A stretch of DNA of 64,000 nucleotides from Phoronis australis (lineage: Eukaryota; Phoronida; Phoronidae): positions 1,766,427 to 1,830,426 of the forward strand of contig NMRA01000018.1 in NCBI GenBank assembly GCA_002633005.1. Reading direction: 5' to 3'. A model generated the notes under the pieces. The model made no database searches. It was not told the DNA's origin and saw only the letters and a program-made list of their open reading frames with translations. Numbering within the stretch: the first letter of the stretch is position 1; every line of letters starts with the position of its first letter. Positions 37,271-50,762 of this stretch are shown in pieces. The position numbers were made by a program, and so were the translations under genes.

Positions 37271-37779
37271 GTTATTTTTCTATAATACTTAATAACTTTC
37301 AATAATGTCAATTAAACTATGTACTCTTGCAAAATGGATGTCAAATTCTCTGCATCAAAACTTCCTTGGAGTTGTGTTAAGTCTATGATTTACTGGTGGT
37401 GCACTGTAGGTCCTTTTGATGGTCCCTGGTTTGAGAAATGGTGACATCTGTAACTCAATAACTGGCATTGTTCAGTGAATGCCAGGTTCTCAAAGCCAGG
37501 GACTACGAGGAGGCAATAATAAGCGCAATGCTCAGCTTCTTTTCAATGTTTAAGTTAAACTTTTTAAAAATCAAATTTAAATGGAGACTATATTACTTCC
37601 ATATCAGCAAGTGACATTTTATTCTGAATTACAGCACAAATCACTGCCTGCGTGGAATACCCTGCAAGAATCTATCAAAAACTGACATATAGCATAATTC
37701 GTCATGTGGTTTTATTTGGAATTGTTGGCTCGTTCTGCGCTCTGCTCTAGCAAGCACTCTCTTTCTCCTCTTCTTTCCA

Positions 37780-38310
37780 AGGCAATTATTGTATGCATGT
37801 GGTCCATGTGATTTGCATTCTCTTGTATTGTTGAACGTGATCACTGGGTGGTTGCACGACACACGTTCCTCTCCTGACAATGTTCACTCCAACCTGAATT
37901 TTTGTAGATATTTGTGGCACTTTTTTTTCCTGTAAGTGGAAATAGCAGCCGAATTCCTTATCTCTGGGGTTGTTTGGCCACATAAGTTAGAAATACCACA
38001 CATATCGACGATGTGAATACGAAGTAGCTTCAAAATCGCCATTGTTTTTTAAGAACGAGTACAATTCCGTGTCCAGTGAGTATTGTGACATGGCGTTAGG
38101 GAATAACATTGTATGATACAGGCCGTGTGAGCCTGCAACATATGTTATTAGCGAATGCAAAGGTGACCCGCAGAATTTCTTATTTTCACCTTACAAGTTG
38201 TTAATGAATACAACTGCGCTTTTTTGCATAAGTTATGTTAAAATAGCATTGTTGTTTAGTTCCTGCTATACATTAGCATAGTTAGGAGCATGCAAATACA
38301 TCTTTAATTC
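37780..38310. repeat. Dispersed repeat shared with 1561-2045 (copy B)
   Basis: See copy A. It lies in DSTYK intron 2 (37271-41570). The minus-strand frame runs about 65 residues without a recognisable domain. Confidence 0.6.
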
Positions 38311-41300
38311 AGTCCGTTCGTATGTTCTTCTCAATACTTATAGGAGGGTACCACGCACATTTTGTTACTTACAGCAACACACAGTCTACAATATTAGTAG
38401 AGCTGGACTGTTTGAGTTTTCTAAAACTTAACACAGTAAATTGCTAGTGCTTGATGTTTGGATTAAAGTCAACACAACCTATTGTACATAGAAATCTTTG
38501 CAACATGTGCCAATTATTGATGTTTCTATTTTGATTGTATTTTAGACATCTTGCAAGTGACATGTGTTACATTATAAAGTGGCACTAATTTACCTGTCAG
38601 CCTTTTTGGATGATCATGGGATTAGTTACTGACTGTGCTGAAAGGTTGATTTTCAATCTTAAATAAATTAGTGGGAGTTTCCATTTTTCTGCCAAAATTG
38701 ATATCCATCTTCGGGTTTTATAAGGTAAGTGGCACAAGTCTGTGCCAGGTGTCATCACAACTTGCACAGGTCACATGACTTCTCGACTCGTGTCACATGA
38801 CTTTTTGACTCGGGGGGGGGGGTCACTTGACTTCATGTGTTGTTAAGGAGCAATGTTGTTGACACAACTCAAAAACTGGTCACATGTATTGTGTGGGAAA
38901 CGTGGTCAAAACATGTGAGCGGTGTCCATGTCCATGTTCATCCCACCAGTTAGAATAAAATGTTATCTCTCATTAAACATCCATAACACCTACTCACTGT
39001 GATGTGGTGGTCTGCGTGATGATTAGGTCCGTTATTATTTTAGGTCATGATTTCTTACCAGATTATAAGGAGAAATTGACTGGCAATTTATTTAATTTCA
39101 AAAGGCCCTTTTATTTGAGATACATGAAACAATTTGAAATATTTGCAGGTTTTAAAAGAAGATACCTTTCTTGTGAAAGCGTTTTTATACCCTTACAATT
39201 ACGTTTGTTTATGACCAAGAGTCACATTATGACCAAGAGTCACATTATGACCAAGAGTCACATTATGACCAAGAATCACATTATGACCAAGAGTCACATT
39301 ATGACCAAGAGTCACATTATGACCAAGAGTCACATTTTGGTCCCAGATCAAGGGTTTATGTCTAATTTTTGGCCACATTCTGATTTAGATTTAGCGCAGA
39401 CGCTACAAGGGGGTGGCGCTTAAATGTGAACACATTGTTACTTGTTTCATTATCGACTGGTCTAATTTCCCCGTGTTGGGAAAATTTTTCATTTACATGG
39501 TTCCTTGGTATAGAAAAGTTATTGACCTTGTTAAATTGTACTTGGTGGTCTACATTCTGTTTGTGCTCTTATGCTGGTTTGTAGTCTGAAGGTTATTTGT
39601 CAAGCTGATGTTACATAACTAGGTCTTCCTGTCTGGTTCCTGGTAGTGTTACGACATCATATTGTTGATTCCCTCTGAATATGGGCAACATGAGGTTATT
39701 CAATATTGGCCCCAGGCCCCAGGCCATGGGAAGCTTGTATTTAACCATTTTGGTGTGATGTCTTTGATATCACAAACCTCTGTCTTGTGTAAAAGAGAAA
39801 AGTCCCCGATCTTTAGACTTGCACATTTCACTTTGGCGTCTGGCAAATTTGACATGAAGTGAGTAGAACACGTTTAAAAATAATGAAATTAGATGTCCGT
39901 GAGGTATGATATCGCAAATAACATTTTCATAAGTTGTATGAAGTCGTAAACCTTGCACATTTATAACAGCTTATAGCTTTAAATTACTTATTCTAATTAA
40001 AAAGACATAGGCAAGAAATGGATTTTCCAGCTTCAAAAGAGGGGCCCCCTGTATTGGTCATCTGGGCCTGGGAAATTGGAGCTGGGGAGGTCATGATGAT
40101 GGCATGGAAGCAATTGAAAGCAATGGAACTGTAACTAACCTGTGAACACTGAGACAGAGATTCCCGAGTCACTCGTTGAGTGGAACATAAAGACACTGAG
40201 AAACGTGGGAAAAGGCTATGTCTTTATAAAACAGAAAATTTTTTTTCTCAAAACTGAATTTAAAATGTTTTTTGCTATGTTAACGGAAATTGTTTGCAAG
40301 TTTGTCTGTTTCGAATTGCAGTCGCTGAGTAGTTGTGGTAACCACATTTAACCAAATCCATGCAAGGTTTAGAACAGTGAAAAAGTCAATTTTGGTTAAA
40401 AGGGGGTTAAATATTTATCTTTCTGGAAGTGTTCCTAAAGGCATTACATACAAGTTGGCAAAAATGTAGAGCTGTGTGTGGAATTGTTAAAATGTGAGTT
40501 TTTACAGTAATGGCAATGTGACAGATTTTTATTTTGTTAAACTTTGAACTTGAATGTCGATGTGCCAAATTTTGGACATTTCCGGGCTGGAGAACTTTTA
40601 GTGTAATGTTAAAAACTGCGGATTTTTCTGGTTCGAAAGTTAAGCCTTTTGCAAGGAAGAAAGTACCTTGTCGTGGGAAACTGGGCAGTAGTCAGATATA
40701 TCGTGCGCGTATTTTGAGGACCAGTTTGATCCTCGTTATTGTGAGTGGAGAAAACTTGTCCTCAAAATTAAAGCACGTTATATCCGACCACTACCAGAAG
40801 CTATGTCCTAAAGTGCAGTGTTTCATTGAAGGGAAAGGGGTGTGAAAGTCTGCCTTCTGAGAACATCCGAGATGAGAATATCACTCTTTGAGTATTTGTT
40901 ATACAGTTGATTGTGGTAATAACACGTTGCATGCTGGGAAATGTACACTACACGCGGGTTGGTCGCTGTCATGATTTTGTTAAATCTAACGTGGCTTACG
41001 GACTACCTTCCATCTCAAGAAACAAGTCTTGACTTTAGCGTTTAATCGTTATTAAATTGTTCTTGCATATTTTATTGGTCAAATCGGAAGAAGTAGCGGC
41101 GTATTATTGGTTGAGATCAAACTCTACGAGATGGCTTGTCACATTGTGTCATTTTATGCACCGAATATGGTCTGAATGAATACGGAGTTGGCAGTTTTTT
41201 TTTGCAAGCGTAGAAATCTTGCATGAGTAAGTAATAGTTTTTGAGACCACTTTGTAACGGTAGGTAGTCTAAATGAGAAGTCCGCTGCTTGGACGAAGCG

Positions 41301-41570
41301 CCAGTTAATAGCCACTTTGTAGATTTTGTTGGGTTTTCTATTTAGTAATTTAAGAAATCCAATAAATATTGCATATAATTCACTTGATAATCTGATCGAA
41401 GGGTTGTATGTCGTGATTATAGAAACATTTTATTTTTTTCTGACATCTTACTTTCAATCCTTTCTGCTGCCTGCTCTGAGTGGTGTATTCCTTTGCAACG
41501 AAATGTTGATATTTTGTCTAGAAGTTATGTTGGTATGACCGCTGTATTCACTCAGTCCCTTGTTTTACAG
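38311..41570. other. DSTYK: DSTYK intron 2, right part
   Basis: G run near 38812 and the 18-bp array at 39211. A 103-codon plus frame at 40534 has no family signal. Confidence 0.55.
39211..39336. repeat. 18-bp tandem repeat, 7 copies
   Basis: Unit ATGACCAAGAGTCACATT with one substitution in copy 4. In DSTYK intron 2. Confidence 0.95.
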
Positions 41571-42085
41571 AGTTTTCTCCAAGGACACTTCTTGATGAAG
41601 TTGAAAAGACTTTAGAACATAAACTATCCCTTTCACCCACCATTGTTGTACTCGGACAGACATGTTGGGCAAAGGCATACGTCATCAACGAACTATTTAG
41701 TAAACCAGTGCTGCCATCTGTGGAACAACTTGAGGATTCCACCAGCTGGCGTATGGTACAGTTTAAATATGGCAAGAAACAGTCGATTGGACTCAGCCTG
41801 GCTGGCAGCTATGAGCTTGTGGATAATTTAGCAGCGTATAGTAGACGGTGGGACACAGTGCCACTGGAGGATTTAGAGTTGAATTTCGACGAGACAGGGG
41901 ATTCAGCCAACAGGGCGGCGGTGTTGGAAGTGACACTGAACCACCCGCTGTTGAGTAGTGGTGCCTCTGTGATCATGTCTCCTTGTAACTACAATGGAAA
42001 TGCTAATGAAGTCTTTGCTATGTGCACAGATGAGGTGCTACCTGTGGTGATATATGCTGTGGGTAACAACCAGTTGACCATGAAG
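41571..42085 (+). CDS. DSTYK: DSTYK exon 3
   Basis: About 172 codons containing SPTIVVLGQTCWAKAYVINE, then YGKKQSIGLSLAGSYELVDN and LEVTLNHPLLSSG. These align with the C-I-L-I-L-G-Q-x-C region and the A-L-P-G-x-Y-E-L-V block of vertebrate DSTYK. Acceptor TTGTTTTACAG, donor GTGAGT in phase 0. Confidence 0.95.
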
Positions 42086-42649
42086 GTGAGTGCAGTGTTG
42101 TGCGGGTGGACTGCTGAGTGGCAACTCTCACAGATAATGACAAAGTTGTCAGTGTATTTCAAAATTCTCTCTGCCTCTCAAATGAAGAGTGAAATTTCTA
42201 ATATTTCCCAGAAACACAGTGTCTCAAGTCCAAAGTATTTCTAGCATTTCTTGATATTTATTCTTTCTTATTTTGAAAAACTCTCTGCATCATTGCGTCA
42301 AATTGGCTTTGTGGCAACCAGTGCTACATTGGGAATCCACGTGGGAGTTCATGAAATTCATGTGACTGTGAAGTTAGAATTTTTTAAACCATGGTGATCA
42401 TGAGATCTCAGATTCATGAAAATCATGTGATGAAGAAAAGCCCATATCCGGATTCTAAAGTTTTCAGTAAATCACCACATCTCTGTACACAGGGGTATCA
42501 GGTAGCGTATAAAATTACTATGATAACCCTTTACAAGGAACATAATGACACAGGCCTGTTGATTGGTGTCAGCTCCGGTTTGCAGGACGTCTTTGTAGGC
42601 TATGCCAAACACAGAGCTTGCTTGCATACAGAACATCACTGAGTCGTAT

Positions 42650-42806
42650 AAGTAAGAATTGTTAGTCTTATTAGTACACACGCCACCTCTTGGTCACATC
42701 ACATGACCTAAGTCTGAGAAGGTCACTGCCCCGACTGGGGCTTGAATCCGGGACTTCCTGCTAACCTTGCAGACAGTCTAGTTCACTTAGCCATCGGGAC
42801 CTCTCA
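42650..42806 (-). mobile_element. tRNA-derived SINE
   Basis: On the minus strand GGTCCCGATGGCTAAGTG (A-box region) is followed by GCAGGAAGTCCCGG and ATTCAAGCCCC (B-box region), then GGGGCAG and a non-tRNA tail with CATGTGATGTGACC and GAGGTGGCG. The tail is shared with 21424-21535. The tRNA part has decayed, so a functional tRNA is unlikely. Confidence 0.65.
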
Positions 42807-45800
42807 TTGATTACAGAATGCAAACAGACTAATAAAAGGCATTTTCCCCAAACTTGGGAGTGCATATATCAGTAAATATGTGCTCTTCAAGTCTATTGTG
42901 AACACACTAGTGTGCACTGAAGACATTTTCCAAAGTAGCAGTGACGTGATGAAATACATCTTGATCACTAGATGGCGGTAGGTGATGGACAACATTCTGC
43001 ATTCTGCAGTGGAATATTTTGCGGCGTTTTTGTGAATAAGTTTTCTTCAGCATCATGCTAAGCCATGAGCATTGGTTTGTGAATCAATTGGGACAGGTTA
43101 GTCGCAGTCTGAGTTGGGCATTGGGATAACAAAACCCAAATGTTATCGTAAGAGTTTTCTCGTGAAGTCCTAACTGTGTTTTCAATAGCCAGTTTGTCAA
43201 ACAGGTTGAAATTCGGAGAAGACCTGTGATTAAATTGAAGCTGTTCACCTGTGGCATATCTAATCAACCCTACATGATTTTCTGGCCATTTTGACTCGTT
43301 AAGTCCATGAATGTTCTATGTGGCATTGAACTTGATGTCAGTTTTCATGGCTTAAAAAATTTTGCGACGGATTTAGTTGGGACACAGATTTAAGCTTTCT
43401 TATCAACTATTTTGGAAGACAACATTAAAGTGTTTTAAACTGAACTTTGTTAATTCCTTGTGAATGTCGCTGAATTTTTTTTTTTTTTGACTGTTTGATA
43501 TTTTGCGGCGGCATGAGTCGTCAAACAATGGCAAACACTACTGACTCTCTATCTCTAATGTACTTAGTTATTCGTGTTATATCACTGTTATCGAGTAGTT
43601 AGCTTGTCATTGCGAGATTATTAATTCTAATCACATTAATACATTAATATCAGTTTTGATCTAGAATGTTTATGATGTTTTGTCTACTTGTGATAATACT
43701 AAGAATGAATCTGGCAGGTAAAACACTATTACTTAGTAAAAGATACAACTTGTTTTGTCAAATTTCCTAAACCAGGCCCTTGTGCCAACAACCCCTGGCG
43801 ATGTTTGAACATTTTTAGCTTATCAGGGTCATTGTAAAAGTTCAGTGATTGACATTATTTACTTTATTTTTGTTGCACAAACAATTCAGTATGATAGAGT
43901 TCGCTGAACTTCTGCATTTATAGAACAGAACTGAAAATTCTATGGGACACTGGGGACAGTGAAAATTTATTTTTGTTAGAAATTCAGGTGTTTTCCCAGA
44001 TTTTCGAAAGTCGATGTTCGAAATGGAAGAATCTCAAAAATGGTAAAATTTTAGCTATAGAATCAATAATTTTAGAATATCTTTTCGTATATACGAACGC
44101 CTGTCAATAAAGTTGATCTTTGATGGATGCAATTGTTATCCTTTGAGTAATTTTGAACTTGTTGTTTTCATCGTTAGTTCTTGAATTCAAAATAAGTGCA
44201 CTTTGGTAACATAACGACGAACACTAAATGACCGAGGTTCACTTCATCGGATAATTAGAAATTAGGTTTTGATTGGGCTACAACAGCCAGCAGATGATTT
44301 TTAAAACTATTCTGCACTCACTGGCAAATGTTATAACAAGAAATCAATGTCCAGCAAAAGATTGGCAATTCTATTTTTGTTGAAGAGGGGTCTTGTCAGG
44401 TGCTTACCTTAGATAAAGTCGGACTTGCTGTTGTCAAATCGAAACCATTTGATTCTAGTGTAGAGTGCGACAATCATGTCGAATCACAAGGAACATAAAG
44501 TTAACATAATTTTAATGGCAATATTTTGAAAATAAACTTCCCTGGTCAATAATTGTCTTCAATTTGGTTAAAGATGTATAAGACTGTTATTTGTCCTGTT
44601 TTCTCTCAATATTGAAACATTTCATGCGCTTCATTAATCAGTATCACTTGTTGAGCGATTTCGCCATGATCTTCAAATGAGATGGACGTTAACATTCATT
44701 TAGCGTCGGAGAAATCCGTAACTTAGCTTCTGCGTTAATCAGTTTTATTCCAGATTTTAGACAGTATTCGATAAACTAATCCTTTTCAATAAACTGGTTC
44801 TCAGCAGTTATCAAAGTGCGAAAATTTGATAAAAGTGGCATGTTTTAGGGTGACGTTTTGCATCAATCTGTTGTATAAAAGTGACCCCCCTCCGCTGTCT
44901 AGAATTTCAGGATGGAAGCACGCGTATGCTATCATCCTCTTCTTCAAAACAAAACATTTTTTTTGTTAATTTGAATGTGCTGAATTCAAGACGTTATTTC
45001 CAATTGGAGATTCTGTAAAGTGATGAATTTGGTGCTAATGTCCCCCTTGGGCTTTTTGTTTACCTTTACTGGGTGTGCATCTGTTGAACTTGTCAAGGTC
45101 ACTTCATGTAATATGTAGCTGCAGTAGTGACTGTACCTCTCTATATGCAAAGCCTTTTACAGGTCAGTCTTTAACTTGTTGTGAATCAACAAGGTTGTTT
45201 GTGCAACTCAGTCACCTTGTCCAGATCACCTTTTGGCTGACCCAGTCTAAAGTCTAGTGTGGAAATCCTGCCCCTGTGTTGAAGTTAAATCTTTGCTTTG
45301 GTATTTGTTGTTGTAAAATCCCTTCATGTTAATTCTTACTAAAATAGAAATGGACTCAAGATTACCTGAGTGCAATTCCATGAAAAGGTCAAAGTTGTGA
45401 TTATGGTAACATTTCTGGTCTCATCTGAAAGCCCAGTCTCTCTAGTGTCAGCATCCACAATTTGATGTCCTATAAGTTTCAATTTTTTTGCCTACATGGA
45501 CCCATTTTTGGGGGTCTCTTGACCCTAAAAAATTAGCTCGATTTTCATGTGTGTTGTTAATTATTGACATAAATAAGCTATTTTTGGGTATTTCACTATA
45601 CTATCAAATTTGTGCAATCACATGAACCCAACCTTTATAAAAATAACATTTCAACTGTGGGACACCATTGACCTCTTGGGATCAAAGGCCAACCCCTGGA
45701 TATCTTGGTGCCGTACATCCATCACCAAAAAGTGCCAAAAAGTTTAGTTACGTAAAAAATTTCAATCAAAATTAAAAGAATTTCAGATTCTCTTTAACTT

Positions 45801-47309
45801 GTTACTTAATACTTTTGCCCAAAAATTTTCGATCCTTGGGATTATTCATTAAGTCAGAAATTTGCGTGACAGACGTACGGCAAATTTGTGCGTCCATCAT
45901 GTGCATCACACCCATGCTATTTACAATTTTCCAGCCAATAAAAATAACCTTAGGTCATCTAGTTATTTTCTCAGTACAATTCAACTTATTAAAATCAGAT
46001 AGTTGGACCACAACATAAAATGTAAATAATACAAAATGCTTAATTTACTAAACTTTTTCTGTTGGTACCCCATGTTTGTAGAGAAATGCTTAGCGTTTGG
46101 AAAATTCAAGATGCAAAAATACTCATACAAAAGAATTCCTAAGCTGCTCTAAAGTATAAATAACAAGAGATCTAAAGGAATACATGTTGCTGTTTGTGCT
46201 AAAATCAACATGTTATCTCTGCTCTGACCTGCTATACTGTGTTTTGTGTTGAAAAAGCCGATGGGCATTTTTTAAGTGATAGCAACCCGTCATTTACTTA
46301 TTTGAGCATTTTTGTTGCACCCTCACTGACCGTAGTCACTCTTTTTTTGTGTTTTTCAGTATCATGGGTGGCTTGTATGAAATGATGGATTAGTAAATGA
46401 TTACATTGTCTCATCTTGCATGTTTTTGATCCCGCAATTTTTAAGAATTTAGACTAATTTTTTTCTGCTGAGCTTTGAGTTGATTAAACCAGCGTTTAGA
46501 AATGAAAGAGGAGACCCAAGAAGAACAGATGCAACTAAGAGAAGAATAAGTATCTGCCGGAATATCCTCTGAAACTTAAAAAATGCCAATTTGGATCAAG
46601 AAATTCATACTGTACTTGCATGTTCTGTCATGTGACATTATTTAACACCTCTCTTTAAATTTGAAAAGAAGGCATGAGTGTAAGTGCTGCATGAAAACCT
46701 AATCATACTAATCACTAAATAGAAACCAACATATCATAAGTTAGTTCTACATATTCCTATATCATAATCCTAAATGCAGTTAATTTAAAATATTTTATTT
46801 TCACACTGGAAGACAGAGTGGGTGATTTGAATCAATATATAAATGCCAAAAGTAGATGCTGTCAACTAACCCATGCTTCACATTTTGTTTTAGGAAATCT
46901 GAAGTCCTGTTACTAATACTTTTAAAACATTACCTTTATTATTTGTATTGGCATGCATTAGAACTATTAAAGATATGGCCTAGAGAATAATTTTGTGCAA
47001 GCTTAGAGCGAGTTCTAATTTAACAAACAATTAATTAGATGCATTTTATGACAGCGATTAGTAATGTTTTAAACTTTATTTTACATTTTATATTTTGACA
47101 GTCACATTTACTTCTTAGATTCGAATTAGTACTCTACTTAAAAGAGGCCGGAACTACGTGTTTCAGCATTTTAATATGAATTTTGAAAGTATGAAGATTG
47201 GTTACTGGCATCCACATATTCCTAAATAGTGCACAGTATTTTTCTTTTTTACTTTGAAAAGTAAAAATTTATTAGTTCCGTAAAGCCCCATTGCAAGCGC
47301 TGGTTTTCT
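42807..47309. other. DSTYK: DSTYK intron 3, middle part
   Basis: AT-rich; one isolated CACTAGATGGCGG near 42967. No gene seen. Confidence 0.55.
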
Positions 47310-48445
47310 TGGCGTCACTGAGGCTGTACGGCACAAAGAGATAATATTATAGCCAGGTCATTAGCCGTGCGAGTACGTAGTCCAGTCGATAGATCAACAT
47401 GTGCACACTCACAACCTTTTTCGTTTTTCTTTCCTGTGACTTTTATTCATCGAAGTGCCTAGCCAGTCAGCTAGCTGTATGACGACTATCTTCAAAATAC
47501 AACTAACTACCAGTAGCAATGTGTGTTGAGCTCCGTTAGACTCCGAAATTTCACATAGCCCTGGTTGTTCTGCTCGCCATCTCGTCGCAAAACTTGTATC
47601 AACATGTAGAGTTCTAAACCAGCAGGGGATCGTGCAAATATCTGGTGTCAACCGACACTCACCTTGCCCGCTGGAGCCATTTAAGTGAAAAACAATCCAT
47701 TTAACGTTATTTTATTTCATAATTCTCAGCCTTTTGTAACAAAGAAAACAGTACGCTCAACACACGCTATTTTCTAAAATTTTGCGACATCTGTCGGGAA
47801 ATGATGACAGCTTCGTAGGAGCAAATTTTTTTATGAAATTCGGTTTCCTGGTGTTAAGATACTAAAAACTTATAAAGAAATGAAATCAGCTCTAGTAATT
47901 TGTTATGCCATATACACAACTTCGAAGAACAGTTCCATCGCTCGGAAGAAGAACAACTCGGGGAACGAAACTGGCCAATAAGGCAACAGGTGATGGCGCC
48001 GAAAGCCGATCTTAAAAGAGCGCACCCAAATTTTAACAGCAGAGTGAACGGTATAACGCCAATATTTTCAACACCAGTCAAGTTTGCTCAAGGAAGAGTG
48101 TAATTTTTAATAACATTTTGTGTCAGGTTTTATTTGATCAGTTTTTAACCACGTCGGTGCAACGGCCGCTGTACATTTACTATACAGCTTGCACCAAGGC
48201 AAGGCTACGCAGTCGGGACCCTTTCCTGGCCCGTGTCGAGAACGGCATCGTTCCACTTATAGTCATCTCTACACGGCAGTAAACTTGTATTATGAACTTT
48301 CGAGAGCCGAGATCGAAGACGAATTATACACACTAAGCACAGTTCTGTAGCCGAGAGGCATTCAAACAATGAGATATACACGATAAGCTTGATTTATCTT
48401 ATTACCTTCACCCACGGTACAGCCTCAGTGACGTCAGATGCGCGT
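47310..48445. mobile_element. Possible TIR element in DSTYK intron 3
   Basis: The 17-bp CGTCACTGAGGCTGTAC at about 47315 recurs inverted near 48433. The interior is richer in CpG than its surroundings and has short divergent frames (MAPAGK ending at GTGAGT on minus; MAPKADLKRAHPNF on plus at about 47993). Whether it is a transposon or an unrelated nested gene start is open. Confidence 0.35.
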
Positions 48446-49327
48446 TAGCCCATAGGAATTAACATTAGAAAAACGCTTTTTACAAAAATGTGAAAGAGTA
48501 ACAAAGATGTGATTTCTGATATAGATTTTATTCATCAATTAAATTACATTAAAAATGCATTTTATTGTACTTCAGGAACCTTTTAACCCATAACAGTTTT
48601 TCTGATAACTAACAGCTGTCAAATACAAAAAGACTTATCACTCTCACTACCATCTATGTCAAAATGTTCTCTTATTGTACCTCCCTCACAAATGGAATTG
48701 TCCCTAAATACAATTTAAGACTGATATCTAAAACACTGAAATTGTTAGATGATTTGCTCTAGAATTGCAGTGACCTGAAGAAGCTCTAAGGTTATTTGTG
48801 GGGTCAAAGGTGAGAGTTGGTAGACAATTGACATTGTCTACTTGGAATACTTTAAAATTTCACCAGTTTCGAGAAAATTAATTGCCAAAAGGTCTTTTTT
48901 TCTCAAAACATTGTCTGCTATATAATTGGTATCTGCATACAATTTGTAGTTTTTATAAAAATATGAAGTGAAATTTCATTTGTGTGCCAGATTGATAATT
49001 ACATCATTTCTGGCCATAGTAAGATTAAAATACGGGCAATTGCTGCACAAATAAAAAAGTTCACGTTCCTTCAATGTTTCGTCTATTCATATGACATCAT
49101 CAGGATAATATATACAATTAGACAGCAGTATCGAATACCAGTCAAGTCACCTTCATTGGCCATATTGAGATTGTGAGCTCTTAAAAACTATTTATTTTTC
49201 TTAAGCAGTTCTGCATAGGATATGCAGCAACCCAGACAAAGGGTGCCTCCTTGTATGAAAATTATAACCTGGACCTCAGATATATACAAGTTTATCTGAG
49301 CCTGGACATAGTGTGCCACACTGTATG

Positions 49328-49833
49328 AAAATTATGGTCTTGATACAATGTAAACAGTGCTGCCTGTGGATTTTGAACAATGGAGCTTATCCAGGCTTCA
49401 ATGACACACTTTACAAATGGACCACTGAGCTAACTAGCTTTTTGTGGTCTAAGCTTTTTTCTCCTTGGTGATCCTAACAATTGTCCATCTGTAGAGGTAT
49501 TTTGAGTGTTGCTTTAACCTCTAGTTGATAGATGAGTGCCCTTTTCTTGCCATTTTCCATGATAAAACTGTCAACTGGGCTTCGCAACTGTTCTGTTCAG
49601 TGCAGATTGTGAGTTCATGTTGGGTGGAAATCTGGGTTGTGACTCATGACTCACTGGCTATTGGGACATTCTGATAAGAAAGTGTCATCCAAGCCAATCT
49701 GACAATGTATCACCTGATGTGCTTGAAACATTCTGCAGAGAAAGTTGGCAACTTCACTGACGAGTAATTGATTGGTGTCAGTTGACTAGTCTTGAGATCG
49801 GAAGCAATATTGAAAAATTTGATTTATCAGTCT
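49328..49833. repeat. Left copy of a 500-bp direct duplication around a one-base gap
   Basis: About 98% identical to 49835-50337. Each copy has, on the minus strand, a TAGCTCAGTGG A-box-like string and a TTGTTCAAAATCC B-box-like string about 50 bp apart, so an old tRNA-related element may be included. Confidence 0.8.
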
Positions 49834-49834
49834 N

Positions 49835-50337
49835 AAAATTATGGTCTTGATACAATGTTAACAGTGCTGCCTGTGGATTTTGAACAATGGAGCTTATCCA
49901 GGCTTCAATGACACACTTTACTAATGGACCACTGAGCTAACTAGCTTTTTGTGGTCTAAGCTTTTTTCTCCTTGGTGATCCTAACAATTGTCCATCTGTA
50001 GAGGTATTTTGAGTGTTGCTTTAACCTCTAGTTGATGTATGAGTGACCCTTTCTTGCCATTTTCCATGATAAAACTGTCAACTGGGCTTCACAACTGTTC
50101 TGTTCAGTGCAGATTGCGAGTTCATGTTGGGTGGAAATCTGGGTTGTGACTCATGACTCACTGGCTATTGGGACATTCTGATAAGAAAGTGTCATCCAAG
50201 CCAATCTGACAATGTATCACCTGATGTGCTTGAAACATTCTGCAGAGAAAGTTGGCAACTTCACTGACGAGTAATTGATTGGTGTCATTTGACTAGTCTT
50301 GAGATCGGAAGCAATATTAAAAAATTTGATTTATCAG
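49835..50337. repeat. Right copy of the 500-bp duplication
   Basis: Directly after N at 49834. The small differences from the left copy fit two haplotypes joined end to end. Confidence 0.8.
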
Positions 50338-50607
50338 AGTCTGCTGTGGAATACTATAAATTTTGCACTTGGTAGAGTGCAGATAATTATTGATAGTATA
50401 TTTGAAACTTGGCGTAAGGCCGGTCTGGGCAAGCCCAGGTTGGCAGTGTGGAGGAATGGTCCCTAAATGGCGCTTGTCTGAATTTGTTTGAATTTAACAG
50501 CAATCCTGACCACAAATCACTGAAGTTGATTTCAGGAATAATGATATTTGTGTAAAAGTGTCAGTGCTAATTTGACTTCAGTCAAGATACACAACTGTTT
50601 TTCCCTG

Positions 50608-50762
50608 GTGTCCATTGCAATGGTCCTCCTGTGTCTATTGCAATGNCTGTGTCTATTGCAATGGTTCCCCTGTGTCTATTGCAATGGTCCCCCTGTGTCT
50701 ATTGCAATGGCCCCCCTGTGTCTATTGCAATGGTCCCCCTGTGTCTATTGCAATGGTTCCCC
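50608..50762. repeat. 23-bp tandem repeat, about 6 copies, broken by a one-base gap
   Basis: Unit CCCCCTGTGTCTATTGCAAT plus GGT. N at 50646 suggests the true copy number is unknown. Confidence 0.9.

Noticed and set aside
39004-39423. 139-codon plus frame with seven MTKSHI repeats
   Set aside because: Simply the 18-bp array read in one frame, inside an intron.
42728-42801. Functional tRNA gene
   Set aside because: A- and B-box strings exist, but the stems do not pair well and the tail is shared with another copy; a SINE.
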